From positions 1-64,000 of the forward strand of contig NC_090770.1 in NCBI RefSeq assembly GCF_001761485.1: a DNA stretch of 64,000 bases. The letters are read 5' to 3'. Positions 1-12,134 of the stretch are shown one piece after another; the first letter of the stretch is position 1; the number at the start of each line of letters is the position of its first letter. The notes beneath the pieces are model-generated. The model saw only the letters and a list, made by a program, of their open reading frames with translations, did no database searches and was not told where the DNA came from. The position numbers and the translations under genes are program-made. This DNA comes from Yarrowia lipolytica (taxonomy: Eukaryota; Ascomycota; Dipodascomycetes; Dipodascales).

Positions 1-3000
1 AGTCTGGTTTTAGGAACGCCTCCTTGCGAGTGATTGTAGCTACAGTATTTATTTGTCTTGAGAGCTACCTAAGAGAGCTTTCGTGGACAAGCTCAAATGA
101 GTTGATGGGGCTACCGAATTGTATTGGTATTGAGCACCATATGTAGCAATGATGACCAAAGCAACGACCTTAAGAGAGCAAGCCAAGTTGTGGAAGACCC
201 GGATTTCTGCTGAGGAATCACATCATCCGCCGGCGAGTGAGGAGATCACCCCTGGACCTAGCCTGGAGTCACGGGAGCCATAATAGTCAAAGTTAGAAGA
301 TCCGGGTGAGCCGGACAGACTGGACAGATGACAAATGGACTAAATGTACGGATCTGAAGAGCTTGAGGAGTTGCTGACACACGGAGCCTCAGATGATGCA
401 GACGATTTATTAGCGCTAGCTGTGACTCCGGTGTCAAATGAATCGCTTTCAGAGCTTTTATTAGAGCACATCTCATCTGAACCGTTGGCAGCACCACCCG
501 AGCGACCATCACCTCGACCATTGCCATTTTTACCGTTCATGTCAGATCCATAGCCGACAGTGGTTTCACCAAGGGTACTGTAATAATAAACATAACGTAG
601 ATATCTCAGTTCGTAGTACCTGCTATAGCACCTGTGATTGTGCTGATGGAGACAACAGTTCTGGCAGAAATGGATGTGTTGCTTTTGATCATGACCATAG
701 CAGGGCAGGTGGTAATAACACTGTTGGAGGTTTTAGTGCAGAAGTATGTCCTGGCGGAGCTCGTAATAAATAAGCGATGATTACTGTATACTGATACTCA
801 CGCAATGAAGGTCTGTCATCCCTTGTACATCAACAACAACGTAGAGGTGTACATGGAGCAAGAGATCTGTTTAGCAGTAAAGATGATGAATCATTATTTG
901 GCTGCCCTACTTTCTATCTAGTTTATAATTGTCATATCCCTGGGTCAGTGAGAATTACCTATATCCATCCGTCATCCCAGCTTTTGGGTCAAAAAGTGGT
1001 GTGGAAGTAGCAGGCCTTGTTTTTATGGTCAGTACCGTTACGCTCCCATTTCTTACCATTTCGACGCTGCTTGTGGTTTAACTGGTGCAAGGGATTCTCA
1101 AACAGAGCCGGCATTGAGTACAGTGGACTGTGAAGTCTGTAACGTTCTATGACTGTCGCAGGAATGGGATTCCTACATTATCAGTTCAGCGAGAGTTTGG
1201 GCTCAATTTATTGATAAACACATCTAACATCAAGAGGTACTAATGTGCGATTTGGTCCCTAAGAGTGTTACTGTGTAGTGTCTCGCAGCTGTCATCGGCC
1301 TGGATAAGCTGGGTATCTCATGGGTATCTCTCCATACTGCCGTTCCCCATTTCCAAGTAAGCCTCAGCCCTCTGAGGTGTGTCTCACGAAGGTAACGCAT
1401 GTTCACAACGTTTGGCGTCGTTCTAGTAAGAAGTGGCTGGTAGACTCGTGCGCAATACTTCGGCACGTTAGCACAAACCCAGCCAGCGTTCACAGCAGTG
1501 CTAGCTACTTGTAGTCCATTACTCTCCTACTGCACCTTTTTGGAAATCTCTTATTTTGCTTTGGATTCTTCTGTGTGTTGTTGACGTGATACTCACTTTT
1601 ATTAGCCGCCGGGCTTCTGGTGTTAATGTATGTCAGTCGTGGTGGCATGTGTAACGCGTCTCGTCGTTGCTGATTATCACGGACACGGATTTTCGCCCTA
1701 TCATGTGCCACCGCGGGTGCTACACCTACTGCACAATGACTGGAGGGTCGGTGTCGTCATGTCGTCTTGTGTCGACACTGAGTACGTGGTGTAATGAGTA
1801 CTTAATCAGAGCCGGACTGTGTGGTGAGTGTCATGGGTACGCTGTGGACTGCAGTGGAATGGTTGCCGTGAAGTCATGAATATCAGGGGTTGTAAGGTCG
1901 CGAGAGTGAGGTTGTGGAAGCTGGGCGCGAGTCGTTGTATAGTGGATGCACCATGCAGACAGACTAGCAAAATGATCATGAACACGCGGATTCGGTGTTC
2001 GCTGAAGCACTAAACATTCTGACATCGTCACGTGGGACTAAAAGTAGAAGCTGAGGGACTCTGGGCGTAAACGCGTAGCGAATGATGCAGAACGTTTTCG
2101 AGTCTGAGTGCCAGTCTGAATATGGCACGTTGTGTCGTGTCCACGCAACTGCGTCTCCATCTGGGTGAGTCATGGTGCTGGGTGAATGATTCCTTCAGAA
2201 AGATTGCATGGCGTGTGCATTGATGTGTCGTCGCAGTTGTATTGAGAGAAGGGAACTGCTCACCGTTGCTTGTGGTTGTCTAGGATGAGGGCTGTTGTTG
2301 ACATCTGAAACCTTGTATTTCATATTGTGAACGCAATACGACACGCATATACGTACGTACTCGTCCATTCCGTGGCAGTAAGGAGGAGGAGCATTTGGAC
2401 CTATTTGTGTAACCCGGTCTGATATGTATATTCAAGGTGATCTTCGTTTCTCAGGGAGGATTTCTGATCATGAAGCAAAAATAGGCTGTCGGATGTGTGT
2501 CTCTTCTCCTTTCTCGGTCCAGTTGCCGTTGTTAGCTCTGACTTCGCAGGAACTTCGGACAACAGGTCAAAGTTCTTTTACAGCACAGTCGAGCTTTGCC
2601 TGGCGTGTTGCTGCTCGACCTCTATGCGAGAGTCGTCCTCCTCCAGCCACAGCTGCTTGGTGTCTGATATTGTTACGCCTCGGAGATACCAGATTGCTCG
2701 ATCAGAGTAGATGATGTCTTGGAGTAAATTCCCGCGAATCTGGATGTAATGTGTTGTGGGTATTGGGTTTGTGAGTTTACAAAAGTCAACAAGTAGTAGG
2801 GCACTTCATGGTTGATGGCTGTTCAAAGGTCTCCGAGAGTGTTGGACAAACTGCCCATGATAGCGACTTCACCCGCTCCTGTGCAAATTGAAAGCCCACC
2901 AAGAAGACAAGAGTCGACCTGAAGCCGTCTAACCATACGCATGCCACCAAGCCCGCCGAAAACGCCATCAAAGACCGCCGAAAACGCCACCAAAGCCCGC

Positions 3001-3284
3001 CGAGAACACCACGATCAAGCTTCGCTGATATGGACTAGCACCATTAGTAGCAAGTTTGTATCAGCCGAACACGGTAGAAATGGGCCAAACACGGAAAATA
3101 TGGGCGTCTGTAAACACCCCAAGAGCAGGTTCCCCGCACAAAAATAAACCTTATACCCCCACATTTTTGGAGTTGAAAGTGGGGGCATGATATATGCCAT
3201 AACAACGTGCTGCACTTACAGCGCGTAGAAACCGCACAAGTATGAGTATTGTACTGTACAGTAGACACAAGTAGTGTGTCTTAG
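1..3284. other. Intergenic, no supportable gene
   Basis: No frame here looks like a conserved protein. Short open frames overlap on both strands. The minus strand between about 340 and 580 is open, rich in Ser, Gly and Asn and ends at a stop near 343; two GTGAGTATC donor-like sites lie on the same strand near 804 and 1593, but I could not chain them into a convincing gene. Around 2943-3013 there are about three copies of a ~23-nt GC-rich unit (CCAAAGCCCGCCGAAAACG-like). Confidence 0.6.
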
Positions 3285-3920
3285 ATGAACAATTTGACTG
3301 CGTCAAATGGTCTGTCGGTCGGTCCACTACTAGGCTTTAATATGACTGAGACAATGACTAGAAGTGTGCATACAAAACGCACAGACCACCTGACCTTATC
3401 ATGGGTGGTGTGTACAAAATCAAAATACAGACTCAAGCACACTTCAAAACTCGATACCGTCCAGAAAATGGAAAGAGATATTACCCCTGCCGCATCAGAA
3501 TATGTCCCCACCAAACCAGATACCCCCGTGGCACGAGATACCCCCGTGGCGCGAGATACCAGTGGATTACCACCACTAACTCATTTCACTCCGGTGGAGT
3601 CTCTCCAGCACAGCCAAATAAGCATGGAATCGATCCTTTCCGAGGTCTCAAACGCGCTGGAAGAATGCGAGAAGTACCGGTGGAAAGCACCACGTCTGTG
3701 CCTCAACACTGGCAGCATCCGCAGCATTGACACCGACTGCTCTAACGAAACAGAGGATCTATCCGTGTCTAGCGGAATCAGCTCCGGGTCGATTACGGAA
3801 GACCCTTTTTATTCACCCGTTACAACGTTCAAGAGAACATTTTCTCTGCTATCACAGCCCCACTTGGCGGAGGAGATCGAGCCGTTGGTCATCGTGAAGT
3901 CGAAAAAGGAGGCGATCTAA
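3285..3920 (+). CDS. Hypothetical Ser/Thr-rich protein, 211 aa
   Basis: I do not recognise this protein. The frame runs 211 codons from the first Met. Met20 (3342) or Met62 (3468) could be the true start, because the first 60 residues look less constrained than the rest. Residues 78-91 contain a short tandem repeat (DTPVAR twice). The C-terminal half is acidic and rich in serine, threonine and proline, with no signal peptide, membrane segment or catalytic motif. Such composition suits a disordered regulatory protein, but that is only inference. No neighbour lies within 1.9 kb downstream. It could be a chance ORF; the coding-like codon choice from about 3600 onward is the main argument for it. 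Confidence 0.4.
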   Translation: MNNLTASNGLSVGPLLGFNMTETMTRSVHTKRTDHLTLSWVVCTKSKYRLKHTSKLDTVQKMERDITPAASEYVPTKPDTPVARDTPVARDTSGLPPLTHFTPVESLQHSQISMESILSEVSNALEECEKYRWKAPRLCLNTGSIRSIDTDCSNETEDLSVSSGISSGSITEDPFYSPVTTFKRTFSLLSQPHLAEEIEPLVIVKSKKEAI

Positions 3921-5857
3921 TCGCTTCATAGTAATGTACTAGTCTGTTGTGGTGAATTAGTATGGGGCACAGCGAGGTCCCGGTAAGGTGCACATAGAAA
4001 TGCCCCCTACTCTGGAGTAAGTTCGATAGCCCACCTGACCCTTGTGTCCGTTTAGCTCCGATCAGGTGAACACTGACAAGGAACATGGGCGGTCCGGCTG
4101 GCTGTGGAATTAGCATCGTGCGGCGTTGTCCTATTTGTACTTGTAGCTAGCTACTGTAGTCCTTAGGTTCCCCTCAAGTGACGACGCTGGGTTTACCGTT
4201 GTCTCAAGACATGTAACCAATAGCGAGATCGCTGGATACTACCGATACCGGCGTCAGTCATTATTATAGCGCACGGTCACATCTGCACACACTTTGCAAA
4301 TCCCGGAATTAAAACACTGATAAGAACAGGGACTGACAAAGTACAGTAATAGCTACTTCTATAAATGTATGCTTATTGTTATGCATAATAATCGGAGGTA
4401 AACTGAGCAGTATCAAGGTCAATAATCATGCTTTCGATGGAAGAAACCAAGCGGTGGTCTTCTTCAGCCTGTCTTATCTTCATGATAAAGCCACCTTGAC
4501 CATGTCTTTATACCTCGGGACAAGTCTTATTGCACCGAGCACATGTGACGTAAAACAGACGTCATTATAGCCGGGAATTATAGCGCAACACTAACACCCT
4601 ATAGGCCGATACCGCTAGCTACAAGGGACGATACTGGAAAGATAAGACAAAGCTCGTCTGAGCTCCGACTTAGTGTAGGGTAGTGTGGGGTATGCGCCGT
4701 GCGTAGTGGAATGCCAGTGGGCAGAATGTCGATAAGGAGAAACGAGATGTAGACTGGCAAAAAATTACACAGTCTGAGAGACAATTGTATACGTCCTTCT
4801 CGCCAAGATCATTTGGCATACCAAGATCATCATCTGGGGACTGTTTGAAAGTCTGCCAAGGTGTGTGTCAATGTCGTGATAAGGGGGAGACGCCAATGGT
4901 GTTTGTAGAACAACCTAGTTTTTAAAGTTCGAGCCGTGCAAGCCACTGGAAAAACATCTGACAGGCTCGACAAGCATGTCTAGGCTCGAAACGAGAATTT
5001 TAAAGCTTCCTGCTGTCAACGATAAGGAGAAAATGTCGATTTTACGTCTCAAATTTGCTCCAGCAAACCCAGGATACCTATATACACTCCCATGCATGTT
5101 CCACAGTGCTGCTGAGATGCCGGTCAGCCGTGAAACTTAAACTATACTCTATCTGCCGAGAGCCCTATCATATGGCTTGATTGTGGGAATACAACCAGGA
5201 GCTCGTTATTGCATACGCCAAGACAATGATGTGACGCCAAGACTCTGATGACACTAGCTAGTGCCGTTTGATCTACCGCTTTCGAGTTGCGGGGAGGTGT
5301 TGTGTCGATGGGAAATGGCAGAGGACTCGCTACTGGCTAGAATGTTGCTCGGGGTCTGGATACGAACCCAATGCAGTGTGTATTTCACAGTACCACTCTA
5401 AAGACGAGAAAGAGAGTGATGCGTTACTCCATCGTCATTTAAAGTCCAAAACGCAAGGGTGCAGCACACCAAGAGAGTTGTCACTGGGTGTCAGACAAGA
5501 GCTGGGTGCTTGGCAAACTCTTGGTGCCGTGTCATAGACCCGACTTGTGTAAGATGTGGCTTCAGTAACGAGCCAGAATGTGGTCTTAGCGCCGTGTGAT
5601 CGTAGCAAGGGTGACAAAATGATACTGACAGTGATGGTATAGATAGTGTGTAGCTGAGTGATTATTCCCTGGGTGCCATCGATGGCCTCTGTCTCTACTC
5701 CACAGGACCAGCTCCTAAAAGACACCCGTACTTTACCAATACTTACCAATAATACTCTTCTATACATCATGAGAACCCCGCTGTGATAAGGCTGCACGGC
5801 GTTTTCGATAGTCGGAGTTTATATGGCTCTATCTCGTATTTCTGCTAGAGCTCGGGC
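3921..5857. other. Intergenic region upstream of the OPT transporter
   Basis: Nothing gene-like was seen. The longest frames (about 120 codons on the minus strand near 5435-5797, about 89 on the plus near 5268-5537) show no recognisable motif and lie in sequence without coding character. The stretch just before 5858 presumably carries the transporter promoter. Confidence 0.5.
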
Positions 5858-5864
5858 TATATAA
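5858..5864 (+). promoter_or_regulatory. TATA box of the OPT transporter gene
   Basis: TATATAA lies 49 nt upstream of the ATG at 5913 but only 4 nt upstream of an in-frame ATG at 5868. A transcript initiated from this box would not contain the 5868 ATG, which decides the start choice for the gene. Confidence 0.6.
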
Positions 5865-5912
5865 GTCATGGATTGCTCTCCACATTTCTTGACATCAATC
5901 AACATACACACA

Positions 5913-8531
5913 ATGAGCAAACACACTGAGGTTTTCTCTTCGGAGAAAGTCTCCTCTATGGATAAAGACGACCTGGTTGACACCCAGGTTGCTGAGGTGA
6001 CCACTTCGCTCCTCGACTTTGTCGCTCTTCAGCTGGAGATTCCTCCCTCTGAGAACGACGGCACGTATCCTCTTGAAGTCCACTTCATGGCTGAGAAGCT
6101 GGAGGAGACTACTCTAGAGGAGGCTATCAAGATTGTCAAGACCAACTTTGCCTACCACGACCACGACAACAACTTCAGAGACGAATACAGAATCGAGGTT
6201 AGAGAGCTCCTTAAAGTCTTTGACGGCAAAGACGACTACGAAAAGGCTGATCCTGATGATGTTCTCATGATGAGGTACTGGGGAACCGTCTTCAACTGGT
6301 GGAGTCCTTACCCCGAGGTTCGAGCTGTTACTGATCCCTACAATGATGAAGATTGTACCACTGAGACCTGGAGAGTGTGGGTTTTGGGTACCGTATGGGT
6401 GGCAATTGCGGCCTTTGTCAACCAGTTTTTCAGTGTGCGTATGCCTGCCATCTCTTTGGGGGCTGGTGTCATCCAACTGCTGCTGTATCCTTGTGGTAAG
6501 GCTCTCCAGTATGCTCTTCCTGACTGGGGCTTCCACTTCCGAGGGAAGAGATACTCACTCAACCCAGGCAAATGGAGTCAGAAGGAACAGCTCCTCACCA
6601 CTATCATGGTTTCTTGTGCCTCTGGAACTCCCTATATTACTTCAAACATCATTGTTCAGTACCTCCCTCAATTCTACAACCAAACCTGGGCCTCAAGCTT
6701 TGGATACCAGTTTGTTTTTATGCTGGTGACCCAAATGCTGGGTTTTGGTCTGGCTGGTATTCTCAAGCGTGTGGCCGTCTACCCTGTCAAGGCAATGTGG
6801 CCCTCTCTACTCCCCACCCTGGCGGTCAACAAGGCTCTTCTGGCTCCCAACCGAAAGGAAAACATCAACGGCTGGCTCATTTCCCGTTACACCTTTTTCA
6901 TGATTGTCTTTATCGGCTCTTTCGTCTACTTCTGGATCCCCAACTACCTCATGAACTTCTTGCAGACATTTAACTGGATGACCTGGATTGCTCCTGAGAA
7001 CGCCGACCTGGCCATTGTCACAGGCTCCGTCGGAGGACTTGGATTTAACCCCATTCCCACCTTTGACTGGAACCAGGCCACGGCTTCTCTTGCTCCCATC
7101 ACTCTGCCTCTCTATGTGTCTTCTATTGGTTTCGCTGGCACCTTCTTCTCCGGTCTCGTCATCCTCGCTCTCTACTACACCAACAACTCGTGGACGGGAT
7201 ACATCCCCATTAACTCCAACCGACTGTTTGACAACATGGGCAAGAAGTACAACGTATCCAAGATTCTCACCAATTACCGATTCGACGACAAGAAGTACCA
7301 TGACTACTCCACGCCCTACTACTCCGCTGGTAACCTCATGTTGTACTCGGCCTTCTTTGCCGTCTACCCCCTGTCGTTTGTCTACACTTGTCTAATGGAC
7401 TGGAGAGCCATGTGGGATGCCCTCAAGGACACGGGAAAGGCTCTCAGATACGTGCATCGATCCTCCTACCACGGAAGAGAGGACCCCTTCTCTCGATACA
7501 TGAAGAACTACCCCGAGGTCCCCGACTGGTGGTTCTACGTGGTTATGGTGATTATGTTTGCACTATCTATTGTTCTCGTCAAAGCTTGGCCCGTTGACAC
7601 TCCTGTGTGGACTCTGGTGTTTGTGCTTGGACTTGTGTTCGTTTTCATTATCCCCTTCACCGTCTTTGCTGCCTACACTGCCTCCTCCTTGTCACTGAAT
7701 GTGATTTCCGAGCTCATTATTGGATACGCGCTTCCTGGACGATTCATGGCTCTCAACCTGATCAAGGCTCTTTCAGTCACCATTGCCTCTCAGGCCCAGA
7801 ACTATACCACCGACCAGAAGCTGACCCATTATGCCCATCTGCCTCCCCGATCTATCTTCTGGCTCCAGCTGTGGGCTACTCTGGTCAACGGTCTGGTCTG
7901 CCTTGGTGTTATCCAGTTCCAGCTCAACCTAGACGGTATCTGTGATGCTGATAACAAGCAGAAGTTCACCTGCCCCGGAGAAACCACTTTCTTCACTGCC
8001 TCCGTCGCCTGGGGAGTCATCGGCCCCAAGAAGATGTTCGACAAGTACCCCGTGATGAAGTGGATGTTCCTGTTTGGAGCGCTGGCCGGCGTCTTTTTTT
8101 GGTTTGTCCAGGTCATCCTTCCCCAGATCCTTGTCAAGTACTTCCCTAACAAGGCCCAAACCATTGACTACTACCGACGAAAGATTCTGTACTTCAACCC
8201 CATCATCTTTGTGGTCGGCTGTCTTGGCTGGGCTCCTTACAACCTCACCTACCAGGTCGGAGGCATGTACCTTGCTGTGCTTTTCAATGGCTACATCAAG
8301 AGTCGATACCTGGCCTGGTGGAGAAAGTATGCCTACGTCATGGAGGCAGCTATTGTCACCGGTATTGCGCTGGCCGGCATCATCATCTTCTTTGCAGTCC
8401 AGTACCATCCCAAGGACATTGATTGGTGGGGCAACACCGTCATATACGATGGCGTTGACGGCAGTGGTATCCCTCCCAGACTTGAGATCCCCGAGAAGGG
8501 ATTTTTTGGCCCTCCTAGCTCCGAATGGTAG
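5913..8531 (+). CDS. OPT-family oligopeptide transporter
   Basis: This is a polytopic membrane transporter of the oligopeptide transporter (OPT) family. Fungal members couple uptake of small peptides, glutathione or related compounds to proton entry, usually at the plasma membrane. Starting at 5913 it has 872 residues, a normal length for the family. Visible hallmarks are SPYPEVRAV near residue 131, the HLPPR version of the OPT KIPPR motif near residue 640, WGVIGP near residue 699 and a conserved C-terminal WWRKYAYV segment, with many hydrophobic spans between. The first ~110 residues are acidic and probably cytosolic. An upstream in-frame ATG (5868) sits next to the TATA box and is unlikely to be used. 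The family is expanded in Yarrowia, so the substrate cannot be read from sequence. Confidence 0.93.
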   Translation: MSKHTEVFSSEKVSSMDKDDLVDTQVAEVTTSLLDFVALQLEIPPSENDGTYPLEVHFMAEKLEETTLEEAIKIVKTNFAYHDHDNNFRDEYRIEVRELLKVFDGKDDYEKADPDDVLMMRYWGTVFNWWSPYPEVRAVTDPYNDEDCTTETWRVWVLGTVWVAIAAFVNQFFSVRMPAISLGAGVIQLLLYPCGKALQYALPDWGFHFRGKRYSLNPGKWSQKEQLLTTIMVSCASGTPYITSNIIVQYLPQFYNQTWASSFGYQFVFMLVTQMLGFGLAGILKRVAVYPVKAMWPSLLPTLAVNKALLAPNRKENINGWLISRYTFFMIVFIGSFVYFWIPNYLMNFLQTFNWMTWIAPENADLAIVTGSVGGLGFNPIPTFDWNQATASLAPITLPLYVSSIGFAGTFFSGLVILALYYTNNSWTGYIPINSNRLFDNMGKKYNVSKILTNYRFDDKKYHDYSTPYYSAGNLMLYSAFFAVYPLSFVYTCLMDWRAMWDALKDTGKALRYVHRSSYHGREDPFSRYMKNYPEVPDWWFYVVMVIMFALSIVLVKAWPVDTPVWTLVFVLGLVFVFIIPFTVFAAYTASSLSLNVISELIIGYALPGRFMALNLIKALSVTIASQAQNYTTDQKLTHYAHLPPRSIFWLQLWATLVNGLVCLGVIQFQLNLDGICDADNKQKFTCPGETTFFTASVAWGVIGPKKMFDKYPVMKWMFLFGALAGVFFWFVQVILPQILVKYFPNKAQTIDYYRRKILYFNPIIFVVGCLGWAPYNLTYQVGGMYLAVLFNGYIKSRYLAWWRKYAYVMEAAIVTGIALAGIIIFFAVQYHPKDIDWWGNTVIYDGVDGSGIPPRLEIPEKGFFGPPSSEW

Positions 8532-10298
8532 CTTCTAACTTATGTACGATAATATTATGAGATTTTGATTGACTCACAGGTAGAAATGTATGAGAAGGTC
8601 CAGGGTAGCTGAGAGGTGACTCTCAAACGGACATGTAGTCAGTTCAAGTAAATATCATCGACAACCCGTTATCGAGTTGCATGTGCAGAGAAAGGATACA
8701 GAACTGCCAGGAGCAGAAACAGGTGAAATAACATAGCCAAAGACATCCTCAACACTGTCAAAATCATGCAATGCCTCAGATTGTCCGAGTTATTCACTTT
8801 TCCAGCTCCCACATGTCTTCTCGGCATTAGTCATCCTAATTTACAAAGGATTGTACTTCTGTCAAGGACGGCTCATACACTACCACCACAGTAGATATAC
8901 TATCGCGACCTCATAATATTGTCCCCGCTGAATCATTTTGATACCAACATATATCATAACGCGTTACGCCTCGCAGTGCTCATTTCAACTTCAGCGCATC
9001 ATCCATGACTGGTGCAAACACACCAGCTGTCTGGTAATGATTGAAGACCCCAACAATGGCAATAAAACCAACTCGACCAATTAGACCAACTAGACCAACT
9101 CGACGCGGAATTTGAGCAATATCCCACCTTTACAACCCCATCGCTCAAAGACAGGTTCCCCGATATCTATCCGAAGATTCCCTTCGGAGTCTCAAATACA
9201 CGCAGTATTTCACCTAAAATAGAACATGTAGGCATTTTTGGGTGGGTAAAAACAGTACACATAAGGGTAAATGACCACAAAAATCCCTGAACAAGTGCCC
9301 ATTTCCCACCAGTGGCTCGATTCCGCCCGGATCAACTTCTTCCCCCAAATCTCCACCTCTTACAGCCATGCACCCCATTGAAACTCTAAATTTTTCACTG
9401 CTCGGGACTGAAAAATTTCATCTACACAAAAATAAAGTTTGTAAATTTTCACTGTAGCAAGGGATCTTTGCGGTCGAATTACAACGCCGCGAGACATGGT
9501 GTTCTTGGACGGTGATGCAGGTGGAGCCACGTGACCAGTAGGGTGGATCTGCATCTGTCTGATCCGAGCTGACTAATCAATTGCGGCTGTTTCGGCAGAT
9601 CGCCGTACCCGGGTAGCGTTAGACTAGGACCGGTCTACAGCTCTGTTACACTGTTGTGAGATGGGGTAAGCAAGATTTGGCTGGTTGCAAGGTTGCCCGG
9701 AGGTGCTAGGGAGGTAATACGGTGTTGAATGGAGGTTGTAGGACGTTAAATGGAGGTTTTAGGGCGTTGGGTGGCTTGATTTTTGCTTTGAAAACGGATT
9801 TCAAACACTACGAGTGAATTCCAGCGTTCCAAATCCGTGTATAAGATGCCTCTACAGGCCTATACCTCTCTTATCCACCCTCAACTTCGGTGCAGAAGGA
9901 TGAATTGAGACGGGATAAAAAAAAACAGTTTAAAGTTTGTCGAGAAACTCAATCCTGGGTCTGCAGGCATAACGTTGAAGAGCGGCATCATGTGACCTGT
10001 GTGGGTGAGGAGCACAGATGAGGGTGTCCAGAAAGTGACGATGGAGGTGGATTTTGCGGTTGCAAATTTTTACCCAAGGAATTGACACCTAGCTACTGAA
10101 TAGTCTCTACTCATATTCCCCAAATTATGACCCGAAGATGGGTTACTTGGGGTCCCCCGTCTCTCCACGTGCATGGTTACCCGGCCCAACAAGTTACCCG
10201 ATTGGGATGAAAATTTTTTCACTGCAAGAGCTCATATTTAGTTTCGCTCTTCCCTCTTTTCACTACCACCTTACCTTGAAACCCTCAAGTATAACAAA
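8532..10298. other. Intergenic; SSB promoter and a short tandem repeat
   Basis: No gene was seen. About four copies of an ~11-nt GACCAACTA-type unit occur at 9068-9105. A pyrimidine-rich leader (about 10243-10275) precedes the SSB start, as is common in front of strongly expressed yeast genes. Confidence 0.5.
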
Positions 10299-11011
10299 AT
10301 GAGTGAAGGAACTTTTGCTGGAGCTGTCGGTATCGATCTTGGAACCACCTACTCGTGTGTTGCCACTTACGACTCTGCTGTCGAGATCATTGCCAACGAG
10401 CAGGGAAACCGAGTTACCCCCTCTTTCGTTGCCTTCACTGAGGAGGAGCGACTGATCGGAGATGCCGCCAAGAACCAGGCCGCCCTCAACCCCGTCAACA
10501 CTGTCTTTGACGCCAAGCGACTCATTGGTCGACGATTCGACGACGAGTCTGTCCAGAAGGATATCCAGACCTGGCCCTTCAAGGTTGTCGACAACGCCGG
10601 TGCCCCCCTCATCGAGGTCGACTACCTTGGCGAGAAGAAGACCTTCTCTCCCCAGGAGATCTCCTCTATGGTTCTCACCAAGATGAAGGAGATTGCTGAG
10701 GCCAAGCTCGGCCAGGCTGTTGACAAGGCTGTTGTCACCGTCCCCGCTTACTTCAACGATGCCCAGCGACAGGCCACCAAGGATGCTGGTGCCATTGCTG
10801 GTCTCAACGTTCTGCGAATCATCAACGAGCCTACCGCTGCTGCCATTGCCTACGGTCTCGGTGCCGGTAAGCAGGAGGCTGAGCGACACGTTCTCATCTT
10901 CGATCTTGGAGGAGGAACTTTCGATGTCTCTCTGCTTTCCATCCAGGGCGGTGTTTTCACCGTCAAGGCCACCGCTGGTGACACCCATCTTGGTGGACAG
11001 GATTTCGACAC

Positions 11012-11045
<34 letters not shown>

Positions 11046-12134
11046 CGAAAGACCGGCCACGACATCTCTGCTGACCCCCGAGCTCTGCGACGACTGCGAT
11101 CCGCCTGCGAGCGAGCCAAGCGAACTCTGTCTTCCGTCACCCAGACCACCGTTGAGGTCGACTCTCTCTTCGAGGGTGAGGACTTCTCCGCCAACATCAC
11201 CCGAGCTCGATTCGAGGACATCAACGCTGCCCTCTTCAAGTCTACCCTCGAGCCCGTCGAGAAGGTCCTCAAGGACTCCAAGATCGACAAGTCCAAGGTC
11301 AACGAGGTTGTCCTTGTCGGAGGTTCTACCCGAATCCCCAAGGTCCAGAAGATGCTCTCCGACTTCTTCGACGGTAAGGCCCTCGAGAAGTCCATCAACC
11401 CCGATGAGGCTGTTGCCTACGGTGCCGCTGTCCAGGGTGCTATCCTGACCGGCCAGGCCGTCGGTGAGGACACCGAGGATCTGCTGCTGCTCGATGTTGT
11501 TCCCCTTTCTCTTGGTGTCGCCATGGAGGGTAACATCTTCGCCCCCGTCGTTCCCCGAAACACCACCGTCCCTACCCTCAAGCGACGAACCTTCACCACC
11601 GTCGGTGACCACCAGACCACCGTCCAGTTCCCCGTTTACCAGGGAGAGCGAGTCAACTGCTCCGAGAACACCCTGCTCGGTGAGTTCGACCTCAAGAACA
11701 TCCCCCCCATGAAGGCCGGCGAGCCCGTTCTGGAGGCCATCTTCGAGGTTGACGCCAACGGTATCCTCAAGGTCACCGCCGTTGAGAAGTCCACCGGCCG
11801 ATCCGCCAACATCACCATCTCCAACTCCGTCGGAAAGCTGTCTTCCGAGGACATTGAGAAGATGATCTCCGACGCCGAGAAGTTCAAGTCTCAGGATGAG
11901 GCCTTCTCCAAGCGACACGAGAACAAGCAGAAGCTCGAGTCTTACATCTCCACCATCGAGGCCTCCATCACCGACCTTGACTCCAAGTTCAAGCGAGGTG
12001 CTAAGGACAAGATCGAGACTGCTCTCTCCGATGCCATGTCCGCCCTTGAGATTGATGACGCCTCTGCCGACGACTACCGAAAGGCCGAGCTCGCCCTTAA
12101 GCGAGTTGTCACCAAGGCCATGGCTACCCGATAA
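10299..12134 (+). CDS. SSB1: Ribosome-associated Hsp70 chaperone Ssb
   Basis: This is a cytosolic Hsp70 of the Ssb subfamily, which binds nascent chains at the ribosome with the RAC co-chaperone. It has 611 residues, close to the 613 of Saccharomyces Ssb. The ATPase domain carries [11 protein letters not shown] near residue 11, DLGGGTFDV near residue 204 and VGGSTRIPK near residue 340. The interdomain linker [12 protein letters not shown] lies near residue 394, followed by the substrate-binding domain. The C-terminus ends KAMATR and lacks the EEVD tail of Ssa-type Hsp70s, which together with the [14 protein letters not shown] start separates it from Ssa, Kar2 and Ssc1. Arginine is almost always CGA and third positions are strongly C-biased, consistent with very high expression. 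No intron was seen. Confidence 0.97.

Noticed and set aside
10263-11918. 551-codon open frame antisense to SSB
   Set aside because: Same codon-bias effect; the composition is the complement of Hsp70 codons.
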